11,176 nt of DNA from Deltaproteobacteria bacterium. GTDB lineage: Bacteria; Desulfobacterota; Desulfomonilia; UBA1062. Positions 1 through 6,382 of the stretch are shown here, in pieces (position 1 is the first letter of the stretch; each line of letters opens with the position of its first letter). The DNA is taken from the NCBI GenBank assembly GCA_016934135.1, contig JAFGTK010000129.1, forward strand, positions 1 through 11,176, written 5' to 3'. Made by a program: the position numbers and the translations under genes. The notes under the pieces are model-generated. The model had not been told where the DNA came from, did no database searches, and saw only the letters and a program-made list of their open reading frames with translations.

Positions 1-407
1 AGGAGGTGGATCTTCTCGTGTGCGAGCAGACCGAAATCGGCTATAAGGCCATCATAAACAACACCCACGGAGGTATACTCTATAAGAACGAGGTGTTTGA
101 ACACCTGGAGCCGGGCCGGCACATCAAAGGTTTCATTAAAAAGCTGAGGGATGACGGAAAGATCGATCTCAGCCTGCAGAAGTCCGGGTATGAAAAGGTT
201 GATGATCTCACCTCGAGGATTATTCATATACTCAAGGAGCGACGCGGATTTATTCCAGTAACCGATAAGAGCTCGCCGGAAGTTATTTATGACTTGTTCG
301 GGGTAAGCAAGAAGACGTACAAGAAGGCCGTAGGAGCCCTGTACAAGAAACGGATTATTACTCTTGAGGAAGACGGCATACGGCTGAACCAAGAAAGGAC
401 AGGATAA
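1..407 (+). CDS. CvfB/YitL-like S1-domain RNA-binding protein, 3' part
   Basis: This is the C-terminal part of a gene that begins before the window. The frame is open from base 3 and the GTG at 6 is probably internal, because family similarity continues through it. The first ~55 residues match the end of an S1-like domain: GYKAIINN, then GGILYKNEVF, a glycine/basic stretch and a KIDLSLQ-type ending. The remainder, from about DDLTSRI onward, looks like the C-terminal winged helix of CvfB/YitL (FGVSKKTYKKAVGALYKKRII). Family members bind RNA and in Staphylococcus influence virulence-factor expression; the role here is unknown. The stop lies two bases before the next ATG, so the two genes are probably co-transcribed. 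Confidence 0.85.
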   Translation, partial: EVDLLVCEQTEIGYKAIINNTHGGILYKNEVFEHLEPGRHIKGFIKKLRDDGKIDLSLQKSGYEKVDDLTSRIIHILKERRGFIPVTDKSSPEVIYDLFGVSKKTYKKAVGALYKKRIITLEEDGIRLNQERTG

Positions 408-409
408 CC

Positions 410-856
410 ATGAAGGAAAAAACAAAGATCGGGATTATCATCTGCGACCGCTATCGCAGGTGCGCAGGCGGAAAGTGCTTCAGGGCATTGAAAAACAGAG
501 AAGGCGCATTCAGCAGATACGAAGGTGAAGAAGTTGAGGTCGTCGGCTATACTACCTGTGACGGGTGTCCGGGCGGGAATATCGAATATGCCGTGGATGA
601 GATGAAACGTAACGGTGCAGAAGTGATACATCTGGCCACGGGGTTTATTGTGGGGTATCCGCCCTGTGAGCATCTTACGTATTTCCATGATTTCATCCAG
701 TCGAGATACGGCATCGAGGTGGTGTACGGCACACATCCGATCCCGCAGAAGTACCTCGACATGCACAATCAGTTGAAGACATGGAATGACGATGCCTGGC
801 AGAAGATTATTGAGCCGACCCTGACAGAGGTGGAGACCAGGTTGTCCTATGATTAG
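410..856 (+). CDS. CGGC-domain putative metal-binding protein
   Basis: A 148-residue protein that resembles the CGGC-domain family, whose biochemical function is not established and which is thought to bind metal through conserved cysteines. Visible features are an N-terminal hydrophobic strand (IGIIICD), the C-A-G-G-K-C motif at residues 18-23, a second TCDGCPGG motif with C50 and C53, and C86 in PPCEH. No signal peptide or membrane segment is seen, so it should be cytosolic. It starts two bases after the CvfB-like stop, with an AAGGAC/AGGA ribosome-site-like stretch inside the end of that gene, which suggests translational coupling. Such proteins are common in anaerobes. Family call is good; function is unknown. 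Confidence 0.8.
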   Translation: MKEKTKIGIIICDRYRRCAGGKCFRALKNREGAFSRYEGEEVEVVGYTTCDGCPGGNIEYAVDEMKRNGAEVIHLATGFIVGYPPCEHLTYFHDFIQSRYGIEVVYGTHPIPQKYLDMHNQLKTWNDDAWQKIIEPTLTEVETRLSYD

Positions 857-891
857 CAGGCCGGTACAGCAATAGCGGCCAAGAGGCGTAT

Positions 892-1587
892 ATGATGAAT
901 TCATTCCCTGGTTTTCCCGAAGATCTGTTCGGGTTTCTGCAGGATCTTTCCAGGAACAACAACCGAGAGTGGTTCACCGCGAATAAAGACCGGTATCTGG
1001 GGTCAGTCGTTTCACCGGTATGTGATTTTATCCTGGCAATGGGCCAGCGGCTGCATACAATCAGCGACAGCTTTGTGGCGGATCCGCGTCCCAATGGAGG
1101 GTCCATGTTCCGGATCTACCGGGACACCCGGTTCTCCAGGGACAAACGGCCATACAAGGAGAACGTGGGCTGCCAGTTCCGTCATGTTGCAGGAAAGACC
1201 GCACATGCACCGGGCTTTTACGTTCACCTTCAGCCCGGTGAAGTATTTGTCGGCGGCGGGATCTGGATGCCGCCCAGCCCGGTGCTGGAAAAGATCCGTG
1301 AAACCATTGTCGGGCGCCCTGCCGAGTGGAAAAAGGTGCTGGGGAGTGTACAGGACAGGGAAGGTATATACAGCATGGAAGGAGAACAACTGAAGCGACC
1401 CCCCAGGGGATATGATGCCGACCACAGGTTTATTGAAGACATAAAGCGCAAGTCCTTTTTCGTGATGCGTGACGTGAATCCATCGCTGGTGATCACGCCT
1501 GAATTCATAGATGTGACGGAAGAGGCATTCATACGTGCCGCATCCCTGGTGAAATTCATTACCCGCTCATTGGGGCTGTCGTTCTGA
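892..1587 (+). CDS. DUF2461 (TIGR02453-type) protein
   Basis: A 231-residue soluble protein of the DUF2461 family. Recognisable are the N-terminal FLQDLSRNNNREWFTANKDRY block (family theme: few residues, 'NN+EWF...+Y'), the central SMFRIYRDTRFSRDKRPYKEN block and the following GFYVHL...VFVGGGIWMP block, all typical of this family. Length is normal. The function of the family is unknown. Two consecutive ATG codons lie at 892 and 895, behind AAGAGG at 881-886; spacing fits either, and the first is taken. It follows the CGGC gene by 35 bases and may be in the same operon. No catalytic residues can be assigned. Confidence 0.85.
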   Translation: MMNSFPGFPEDLFGFLQDLSRNNNREWFTANKDRYLGSVVSPVCDFILAMGQRLHTISDSFVADPRPNGGSMFRIYRDTRFSRDKRPYKENVGCQFRHVAGKTAHAPGFYVHLQPGEVFVGGGIWMPPSPVLEKIRETIVGRPAEWKKVLGSVQDREGIYSMEGEQLKRPPRGYDADHRFIEDIKRKSFFVMRDVNPSLVITPEFIDVTEEAFIRAASLVKFITRSLGLSF

Positions 1588-1650
1588 TTCGTTATGCACA
1601 GGAATGACTACAGCAGCGGGATGTGACACGGTAAGGAGGAAGATGAGAAG

Positions 1651-2025
1651 ATGGAAGACGTAAAAGCGTATGTGGTGGAACTGGAGAGTGTGCAGAAGAA
1701 CAGGGTCGAAGCGGGCGTCAAGACATCCATCCAGGTTCTGATCAGCCCGGAGACCGCACCTAATTTTGCCATGAGATGCTTCACCATAGAGCCCGGCGGC
1801 GGTATGCCGAACCACACCAACACGGTTGAGCACGAGCAGTATGTACTGGGAGGTTCTGCCGAGGTCGGGATCGGCCCTGAGGTGTACCGGGTGAAAAAGG
1901 GCGATGTCGTGTTTATCCCTGCCGGGGTGCCGCACTGGTATAAGAACGAGGGGGATGAGGCATTCCGCTTTCTGTGTCTTGTGCCCAATCAGCCGGACAC
2001 AATCGAGATGATAGGGGATCGCTGA
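1651..2025 (+). CDS. Cupin-domain protein
   Basis: A 124-residue single-domain cupin. Cupin motif 1 is around residues 49-68 (GGGMPNHTNTVEHEQYVLGG) and motif 2 around 84-96 (GDVVFIPAGVPHW). Likely metal ligands are H55, H61 or E62, and H95. The position that is often the second His of the HxH pair is N57, so metal affinity could be altered. Small cupins of this kind act as isomerases, dioxygenases or sugar/ligand binders, and the substrate cannot be told from sequence. The start is ATG 1651, with AAGGAGG at 1633-1639. An ATG at 1643 is out of frame and quickly stopped. It is followed in the same frame, past a single TGA, by the SDR gene, which suggests a functional pair. Confidence 0.85.
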   Translation: MEDVKAYVVELESVQKNRVEAGVKTSIQVLISPETAPNFAMRCFTIEPGGGMPNHTNTVEHEQYVLGGSAEVGIGPEVYRVKKGDVVFIPAGVPHWYKNEGDEAFRFLCLVPNQPDTIEMIGDR

Positions 2026-2094
2026 AGATCCCTGTTGTACTCTGAGGGCAAAGGCTGCCGGACGAGAACTGATGATTCGATAAAGGGTTTTTGT

Positions 2095-2865
2095 ATGGGA
2101 AACAATAGATGGCGTCTTGAGGGCAGGCGTGCCCTTATTACCGGCGGAACAAAGGGTATCGGGTTTGCTGTCGCCGATGAAATTCTTCATCTGGGAGGCG
2201 AGGTTCATATAGCGGCAAGGAGTGCACAGGATGTTGACCAATGCCTTGCCTCCTGGCACAACAAGGGTTTTCAGGCCTTCGGGTCCGCTGTAGATATCTC
2301 CGGTACACCGGGGAGGGAGGCTCTCCTTGAAGATATTAAACAGCGCTGGGACAGGCTGGATATCGTGGTGAACAATGTGGGGACCAACATACGAAAGAAG
2401 GCTGTCGACTATACTGCACGAGAATACGAGACGATTATCAGCACGAATATGAATGCAACCTTCGACATGTGCCTCAGAACGTATCCGCTGCTCAAGAAGT
2501 CTGATGCCGGGGCCGTGGTGAATATTCTCTCTGTTGCAGGACTGACGCACCTGCGTACAGGAGCGCCGTACGGCATGACCAAGGCCGCTGTTCATCAGCT
2601 CACCAGGAATCTCGCCGTGGAATGGGCAGGAGACGGCATCCGCGTGAATGCAGTGGCACCCTGGTACACGAAGACCCCCCTTGTGGAGAAACTGCTGGAA
2701 GACAAAGACTATGTGGCAGCCATTGTGAGCCGCACCCCTGCTGGCAGGATCGCCGAACCCGAGGAGGTTGCCTGCGTTGCCGCCTTCCTCTGCATGCAGG
2801 CCTCATCGTATGTGACCGGACAGTGTATCGCTGTTGACGGCGGTTTTACCGTCAATGGCTTTTAG
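2095..2865 (+). CDS. Short-chain dehydrogenase/reductase, tropinone-reductase-like
   Basis: A 256-residue classical SDR. Residues 16-23 (TGGTKGIG) form the nucleotide-binding turn, 93-96 (NNVG) the NNAG-type motif, N118 the structural/catalytic Asn, S146 the catalytic Ser, Y159 and K163 the YxxxK pair. The blocks RWRLEGRRALITGGTKGIG, NNVGTNIRK, and VAPWYTKTPLVE with SRTPAGR are those of the tropinone-reductase-like branch, known from plants and many bacteria. Bacterial members are NAD(P)H-dependent ketone/alcohol oxidoreductases whose substrates are mostly unknown; true tropinone reduction is not implied. ATG 2095 is chosen because AAAGGG at 2082-2087 precedes it at normal spacing and the family's conserved N-terminus begins there. 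An upstream in-frame TTG at 2035 lacks a ribosome site. Confidence 0.9.
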   Translation: MGNNRWRLEGRRALITGGTKGIGFAVADEILHLGGEVHIAARSAQDVDQCLASWHNKGFQAFGSAVDISGTPGREALLEDIKQRWDRLDIVVNNVGTNIRKKAVDYTAREYETIISTNMNATFDMCLRTYPLLKKSDAGAVVNILSVAGLTHLRTGAPYGMTKAAVHQLTRNLAVEWAGDGIRVNAVAPWYTKTPLVEKLLEDKDYVAAIVSRTPAGRIAEPEEVACVAAFLCMQASSYVTGQCIAVDGGFTVNGF

Positions 2866-2880
2866 CTATTGTGCAAAGAG

Positions 2881-3186
2881 ATGGGTGAATGGTCTGTTTA
2901 CATCATCCGCTGTGATGAGAGGTTTCTGTACACGGGCATCACGACCGATGTGGCCAGAAGAGTAGGCGAGCACAGCTCAGGCGACAGGAAAGCGGCAAAA
3001 TACACCAGGACCTTTTCTTCCATTGCGCTGGTATACGAAGTGCTTATAGGCAGCAGGAGCCAGGCTGCGAAGATAGAATACCGGATCAAGAAACTCCCCA
3101 GGCAGAAAAAGGAGAATATTATCTTGCGATGTTTAGGCAGAGAAGAACTCCTGGAGTTCGTCAATGTCGATCAAGAAACAAAGTGA
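2881..3186 (+). CDS. GIY-YIG nuclease superfamily protein (UPF0213/YhbQ-like)
   Basis: A 101-residue single-domain GIY-YIG protein. It shows VYII (Y6), the LYTGIT strand (Y17, G19), the ARRVGEH helix with R27 and H31, the KYTRTF block and the helix with E66 (AAKIEYRIKKL), which is the metal-binding glutamate position. All key GIY-YIG positions are present, so nuclease activity is possible, but small UPF0213 proteins are poorly characterised; weak DNA-structure-specific nuclease activity has been described for YhbQ. The start is uncertain. ATG 2881 begins the conserved domain directly; an in-frame TTG at 2869 is four codons upstream. Neither has a good ribosome site, so coupling to the SDR that ends 15 bases before is likely. 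Confidence 0.85.
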   Translation: MGEWSVYIIRCDERFLYTGITTDVARRVGEHSSGDRKAAKYTRTFSSIALVYEVLIGSRSQAAKIEYRIKKLPRQKKENIILRCLGREELLEFVNVDQETK

Positions 3187-3196
3187 GGAAGAAGAC

Positions 3197-3415
3197 ATGT
3201 CAGAGGTCATGGCCGGGTACGACAGTGCGCGCCGGGCTGTAAAGACGGCCTTCAACCCGGACCTCAAGCTTTCTCCACCCGGTGATCATATGCCGGACAT
3301 GTCAGCCGGTATCGCCGTGAAACAGGCTTTTTCTGGAAGCGGAAGGAGTCGAATGCAGCGGGAACGGGCTTGTGAAAACAGAGAAGGTCTTTTACTGAAG
3401 AGCTCAATGTGTTAG
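3197..3415 (+). CDS. Unrecognised small protein with internal SAxxAVKxAF repeat
   Basis: A candidate 72-residue ORF that I do not recognise. ATG 3197 has GAGG at 3185-3188, eight bases upstream, overlapping the stop of the GIY-YIG gene, as expected for a coupled operon gene. An earlier in-frame ATG at 3164 lies inside the GIY-YIG gene. The protein is basic and contains two copies of a motif, SARRAVKTAF (residues 10-19) and SAGIAVKQAF (36-45). All seven identical residues are encoded by different codons, so the repeat exists at protein but not DNA level, which modestly supports real coding. A Pro/Met-rich linker (SPPGDHMPDM) separates the copies. No signal peptide or membrane helix is seen. 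It could still be a chance ORF in the folD leader. Confidence 0.45.
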   Translation: MSEVMAGYDSARRAVKTAFNPDLKLSPPGDHMPDMSAGIAVKQAFSGSGRSRMQRERACENREGLLLKSSMC

Positions 3416-3454
3416 ATGCACACACGTACTACTTATTAAAGACAGGAGAATAAC

Positions 3455-4297
3455 ATGAGCGCAAAGATTCTGGATGGTAAGGTGTTGGCCCAGCAGCTGG
3501 AGCAGGAACTTGCAGGCCGGGTTGAGGCCATAAAGGCGAAGAAGGCCGGCCGCAGTCCCATTCTGGCAACCATTCTGGTTGGTGACGATCCTGCCTCGGA
3601 AACCTATGTCAGGATGAAAGGCAATGCGTGTTCCCGTGTAGGGATGGAATCCTTGAAGGTTCTTCTTCCCCAGGAGACCACAACCGAAGAACTCCTTGCC
3701 GAGATCGACAGGCTGAATGCAGACCCGTATGTGAACGGGATCCTGCTGCAGCATCCTGTTCCTTCTCAGATCAACGAGCGAGACTGCTTCGATCGTATCA
3801 GCATAAGTAAGGATGTGGACGGGGTAACGAGCCACGGATTCGGACGAATGGCAATGGGTGAGAGGGCATACGGCAGCGCAACCCCGGCAGGGATCATCCG
3901 GATGCTGGATCATTACAACATACCGGTCAAGGGCAGGAACGCTGTTGTTGTGGGACGTTCACCCATACTGGGCAAGCCCATGGCCATGATGCTGCTGAAT
4001 CTCCATGCGACCGTAACCATCTGCCACTCCAGGACACAGGATCTGCCGGGCATTGTCCGTCAGGCGGATATCGTAGTGGGGGCTGTGGGAATACCCGAGT
4101 TTATAAAGGGAGACTGGATCAGGGACGGCGCCGTGGTCATAGATGCAGGATATCATCCGGGCGGCATCGGGGATATTGAACTGTCCGCAGTGGTTGATAA
4201 GTGCTCGGCATATACCCCTGTTCCCGGAGGAGTAGGGCCCATGACCATTGCCACCCTGATCGCCCAGACGGTTGAAGCAGCGGAGAGCATGGGCTGA
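3455..4297 (+). CDS. folD: Bifunctional methylenetetrahydrofolate dehydrogenase/methenyltetrahydrofolate cyclohydrolase
   Basis: A 280-residue FolD, the usual length. It interconverts 5,10-methylene-, 5,10-methenyl- and 10-formyl-tetrahydrofolate using NAD(P), a core step of one-carbon metabolism, and in acetogens and many anaerobes part of the Wood-Ljungdahl methyl branch. Visible are YVRMK with Y51 and catalytic K55, the Q99 region (LLQHPVP, where many FolDs have QLPLP), KDVDG with D122, the Rossmann GRSPILGKP at 167-174, CHSRT at 190-194 and PGGVGPMTIATL at 257-268. ATG 3455 has AGGAG at 3444-3448 with a six-base gap. The QHPVP and VTSHGFGRMAMG variants suggest a distinct FolD subgroup. 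No folate riboswitch is evident upstream. Confidence 0.95.
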   Translation: MSAKILDGKVLAQQLEQELAGRVEAIKAKKAGRSPILATILVGDDPASETYVRMKGNACSRVGMESLKVLLPQETTTEELLAEIDRLNADPYVNGILLQHPVPSQINERDCFDRISISKDVDGVTSHGFGRMAMGERAYGSATPAGIIRMLDHYNIPVKGRNAVVVGRSPILGKPMAMMLLNLHATVTICHSRTQDLPGIVRQADIVVGAVGIPEFIKGDWIRDGAVVIDAGYHPGGIGDIELSAVVDKCSAYTPVPGGVGPMTIATLIAQTVEAAESMG

Positions 4298-4301
4298 AAC
4301 A

Positions 4302-4313
4302 GGCCTGCAGGCC
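4302..4313. repeat. 12-bp perfect palindrome after folD
   Basis: GGCCTGCAGGCC reads the same on both strands and begins four bases after the folD stop. There is no T-run behind it, so it is not an intrinsic terminator. It might be a protein-binding site, an RNA hairpin tuning expression of the following gene, or chance. Confidence 0.3.
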
Positions 4314-4326
4314 GGAGGGAAGCACC

Positions 4327-4383
4327 ATGTTTGCCTGCTGTGGCAAGGCGTCAACCCTGATGGATTTTCAGGAGGAAGCATGA
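4327..4383 (+). CDS. Possible 18-residue leader peptide upstream of the lipoprotein hydrolase
   Basis: A short ORF, MFACCGKASTLMDFQEEA, with GGAGGG at 4314-4319 seven bases before its ATG. Its TGA overlaps the ATG of the lipoprotein hydrolase as ATGA at 4380-4383. The hydrolase has its own AGGAGG at 4370-4375 inside this ORF, so ribosomes translating the leader would cross that site and could re-initiate. No homology is recognised and amino-acid content does not point to attenuation by one residue. Real translation is plausible but unproven. Confidence 0.35.
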   Translation: MFACCGKASTLMDFQEEA

Positions 4384-5288
4384 GAAAATTTCTGGTTTTT
4401 GCGTTATGGATTGCGTGTTTTCAGACCCTGAGTGCATGCTCGCACCTTGTTCAGAATCGTCCCTGTGAAGACACATTGCAGCTGCCCAGGATTGCCGAAT
4501 CCTTTGACAATGTGCCAATTTCATACGATCAATCAGGCGACGGAGAGGTTGCCCTCGTGTTTATCCATGGCTGGAGCTGCGACAGCCGGTACTGGCGCAG
4601 GCAGGTTCCCTTCTTTGCCGGGACCTGCCGGGTGATTACACTTGACCTTGCGGGCCACGGGCATTCCGGGCTTGGCAGGCAGCGTTATACCATGAAGTCG
4701 TTCGGCCGTGACGTTCAGGCGGTTGTGGATGCTGTTCAGGCCAATAAGATCATCCTGATCGGTCATTCCATGGGGGGCGCGGTCATGGCCGAAGCCGCAC
4801 GCCTGATGCCTGATAAGGTCATGGGTCTTGTAGGTGTCGATACCCTGGATAATGTGGAGTACCCGCTGAAGCCAGAAGAACTGGAGCAGATGGTCAGGCC
4901 GTTTGAGAGGGATTTTCCGGCACAGGTACGGCAATTTGTAGGCGAAATGTTTGTCCCGGGGACAGACCCTGCGCTGGCGCAGTGGATTGCCGGCGACATG
5001 GCCGCGGCACCGCAACAGGCTGCGATCGGCGCCTTTAGAGAATATCTGACTCAGTATGTGACCGGTGAAGCCGCGACAATGTTTGAAGAAATACACGTTC
5101 CCGTCTTCTGTATAAATTGCGGCCTGTGGCCTGTTGATGCAGAGGCCAACCGCAGGCATATGGCACAGTTCGACTACACGGTCATGAAGGATACAGGTCA
5201 CTTTCTCATGCTGGAGAAATCCGACGAATTTAATAAATCGCTGGAGGAAATCATCCGTAACATCGTCTCGTCGCGACATGGCATTTAA
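4380..5288 (+). CDS. Lipoprotein alpha/beta hydrolase
   Basis: A 302-residue alpha/beta-hydrolase-fold protein with an N-terminal lipoprotein signal: MRK, a hydrophobic stretch, then the lipobox LSAC with Cys20 as the likely lipidation site. Ser follows the Cys, which in enterobacterial rules would favour the outer membrane. Fold features are the HGW oxyanion region near residue 63, nucleophile Ser130 in GHSMGG and His274 in TGHF. The usual acid position after strand beta-7 (around INCGLWPVD, 245-253) shows Gly/Trp rather than a clear Asp; D154 after strand beta-6 or D253 might serve. ATG 4380 is chosen for AGGAGG at 4370-4375 and because it begins the signal peptide; an in-frame TTG at 4272 lies inside folD. 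Substrate unknown, probably an ester or similar bond in the envelope. Confidence 0.85.
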   Translation: MRKFLVFALWIACFQTLSACSHLVQNRPCEDTLQLPRIAESFDNVPISYDQSGDGEVALVFIHGWSCDSRYWRRQVPFFAGTCRVITLDLAGHGHSGLGRQRYTMKSFGRDVQAVVDAVQANKIILIGHSMGGAVMAEAARLMPDKVMGLVGVDTLDNVEYPLKPEELEQMVRPFERDFPAQVRQFVGEMFVPGTDPALAQWIAGDMAAAPQQAAIGAFREYLTQYVTGEAATMFEEIHVPVFCINCGLWPVDAEANRRHMAQFDYTVMKDTGHFLMLEKSDEFNKSLEEIIRNIVSSRHGI

Positions 5289-5384
5289 AAAAGACCCTTA
5301 GCCCTTAAGTGTGGATTGTTGTGTAACATACACTGGTAAGGCGGTTCGGCAGAGGATTCACTGGAGGGATTGTCCCGTTATTGT

Positions 5385-5400
5385 TCAGGGCTTGCCCTGA
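5385..5400. repeat. Inverted repeat TCAGGGC-TT-GCCCTGA
   Basis: Seven-base arms separated by TT. It overlaps the candidate -35 of the dehydrogenase promoter, so it could be an operator. Alternatively it is a dispersed palindromic repeat; counting copies genome-wide would separate the two. Confidence 0.45.
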
Positions 5401-5419
5401 GGTTCCTGCCATGTATTAT
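5392..5419 (+). promoter_or_regulatory. Candidate sigma70-type promoter for the beta-hydroxyacid dehydrogenase
   Basis: TTGCCC at 5392-5397 and TATTAT at 5414-5419 are separated by 16 bases. Transcription would begin near 5426, just before the AAGGAGG ribosome site at 5427-5433. The 149-base gap after the hydrolase is the first sizeable gap in the left part and fits a new transcription unit. Confidence 0.4.
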
Positions 5420-5437
5420 GGTCTACAAGGAGGTGCT

Positions 5438-6313
5438 ATGAAGATCGGTTTTATCGGTTTCGGAATCATGGGCAGCGCCATGGCTGCCAATCTGGCAAAA
5501 GAAGGCTACCATTTACTGGTGCACAACAGGACAAAAGATAAGGTTGAACCGCTTCTGAAGAATAATGTCGCCTGGAAGGGGAGCCCTGCCGAGCTTGCTG
5601 CAGAGGTGGACATCGTATTCACCATGCTCTCCACACCCGAGGTGGTCTATGATATCTCCTGCGGAGAAGACGGATTTCTTGCCGCCATTAAGCCCGGCAG
5701 TATCTGGGTGGACTGCAGTACCGTCAATCCATCATTCTCGTCTCAGATGGCCCAGCGCTGCCGGGAACACGCAGTGGGTTTCCTGGACGCCCCGGTCTCA
5801 GGCTCCAAGATACCTGCCGAGCGAGGAGAACTCCTGTTCCTGGTGGGAGGAGCTGAGGACCATGTCACGGGCTGTGCTCCATACTTCCATGTGATGGGCA
5901 AAAAGTATGTCCATGTGGGAGGAAACGGCATGGGCTCCGCCATGAAGATGGTGATCAACCTGATCCTCGGCGAGGCTATGTTCGCTTTTTCCGAAGGCAT
6001 GGTTCTGGGCGAAGCCCTGGGCATCTCTCAGCACATGCTCTTTGATGTGCTGCTTGGATCTCCCGTTGTAGCGCCGCTGATGGCCCTGAAGAGGGAGAAA
6101 ATGGAGAAGGGGAACTACAGCCCCGAATTCCCGCTGCAGTGGGTGCAGAAAGACCTGCACCTCGCTGCTCAGACAGCCTTTGAACAGGGAGTATCGCTGC
6201 CCGGGGTGAATGTCGTCAAGGAAATATACGCCCTGGCCAAGAGACGCGGGTTTGCCCAGAGCGACCTCAGTGCGATATATAAGTTTCTCAAGGAACAATC
6301 AGGCCCGTCATGA
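5438..6313 (+). CDS. NAD(P)-dependent beta-hydroxyacid dehydrogenase, GLYR/3-hydroxyisobutyrate dehydrogenase family
   Basis: A 291-residue member of the beta-hydroxyacid dehydrogenase family. It has the N-terminal GFIGFGIMGSAMAANL nucleotide-binding motif, NRT at 30-32 (Asn-Arg after the second strand usually favours NADP), DCSTVNP at 92-98, the substrate loop DAPVSGSKIPAERGEL at 117-132 and the catalytic helix GNGMGSAMKMVINL with K170 and N174. The GSKxPAExGxL loop resembles glyoxylate/succinic-semialdehyde reductases (GLYR1-like) more than valine-pathway 3-hydroxyisobutyrate dehydrogenase, which normally has GGxxGAxxGTL. Probable reaction: reduction of a small aldehyde acid to the hydroxyacid in the cytosol. 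ATG 5438 has AAGGAGG at 5427-5433; an in-frame upstream start at 5381 has no ribosome site. The next cupin gene lies in the same frame. Confidence 0.88.
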   Translation: MKIGFIGFGIMGSAMAANLAKEGYHLLVHNRTKDKVEPLLKNNVAWKGSPAELAAEVDIVFTMLSTPEVVYDISCGEDGFLAAIKPGSIWVDCSTVNPSFSSQMAQRCREHAVGFLDAPVSGSKIPAERGELLFLVGGAEDHVTGCAPYFHVMGKKYVHVGGNGMGSAMKMVINLILGEAMFAFSEGMVLGEALGISQHMLFDVLLGSPVVAPLMALKREKMEKGNYSPEFPLQWVQKDLHLAAQTAFEQGVSLPGVNVVKEIYALAKRRGFAQSDLSAIYKFLKEQSGPS

Positions 6314-6316
6314 TGT

Positions 6317-6337
6317 AATCTCGCAGGAGATTTTTTT
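6317..6337 (+). terminator. Weak intrinsic-terminator-like hairpin
   Basis: AATCTC (6317-6322), loop GCAG, GAGATT (6327-6332), followed by T residues to 6337. The stem has six pairs but only two G-C pairs, so it may attenuate rather than stop transcription between the dehydrogenase and the cupin. Confidence 0.4.
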
Positions 6338-6382
6338 ATAACCCTGCGCCACAGGATTTCAGATTCAAACGAGGAGGTATAC

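Noticed and set aside
2023..2094. TGA between cupin and SDR as a selenocysteine or readthrough codon
   Set aside because: No conserved Cys/Sec position is expected there, the SDR has its own ATG with AAAGGG, and both domains are complete without readthrough. Kept only as a pattern note.
1567..2595. 342-codon open frame on the - strand across the cupin and SDR genes
   Set aside because: Shadow of two well-supported + strand genes; no family motif and no ribosome site.
3187..3454. Folate (THF) or ZTP riboswitch upstream of folD
   Set aside because: I looked for their conserved core sequences and did not see them; the region is better explained by a small ORF and a plain ribosome site.
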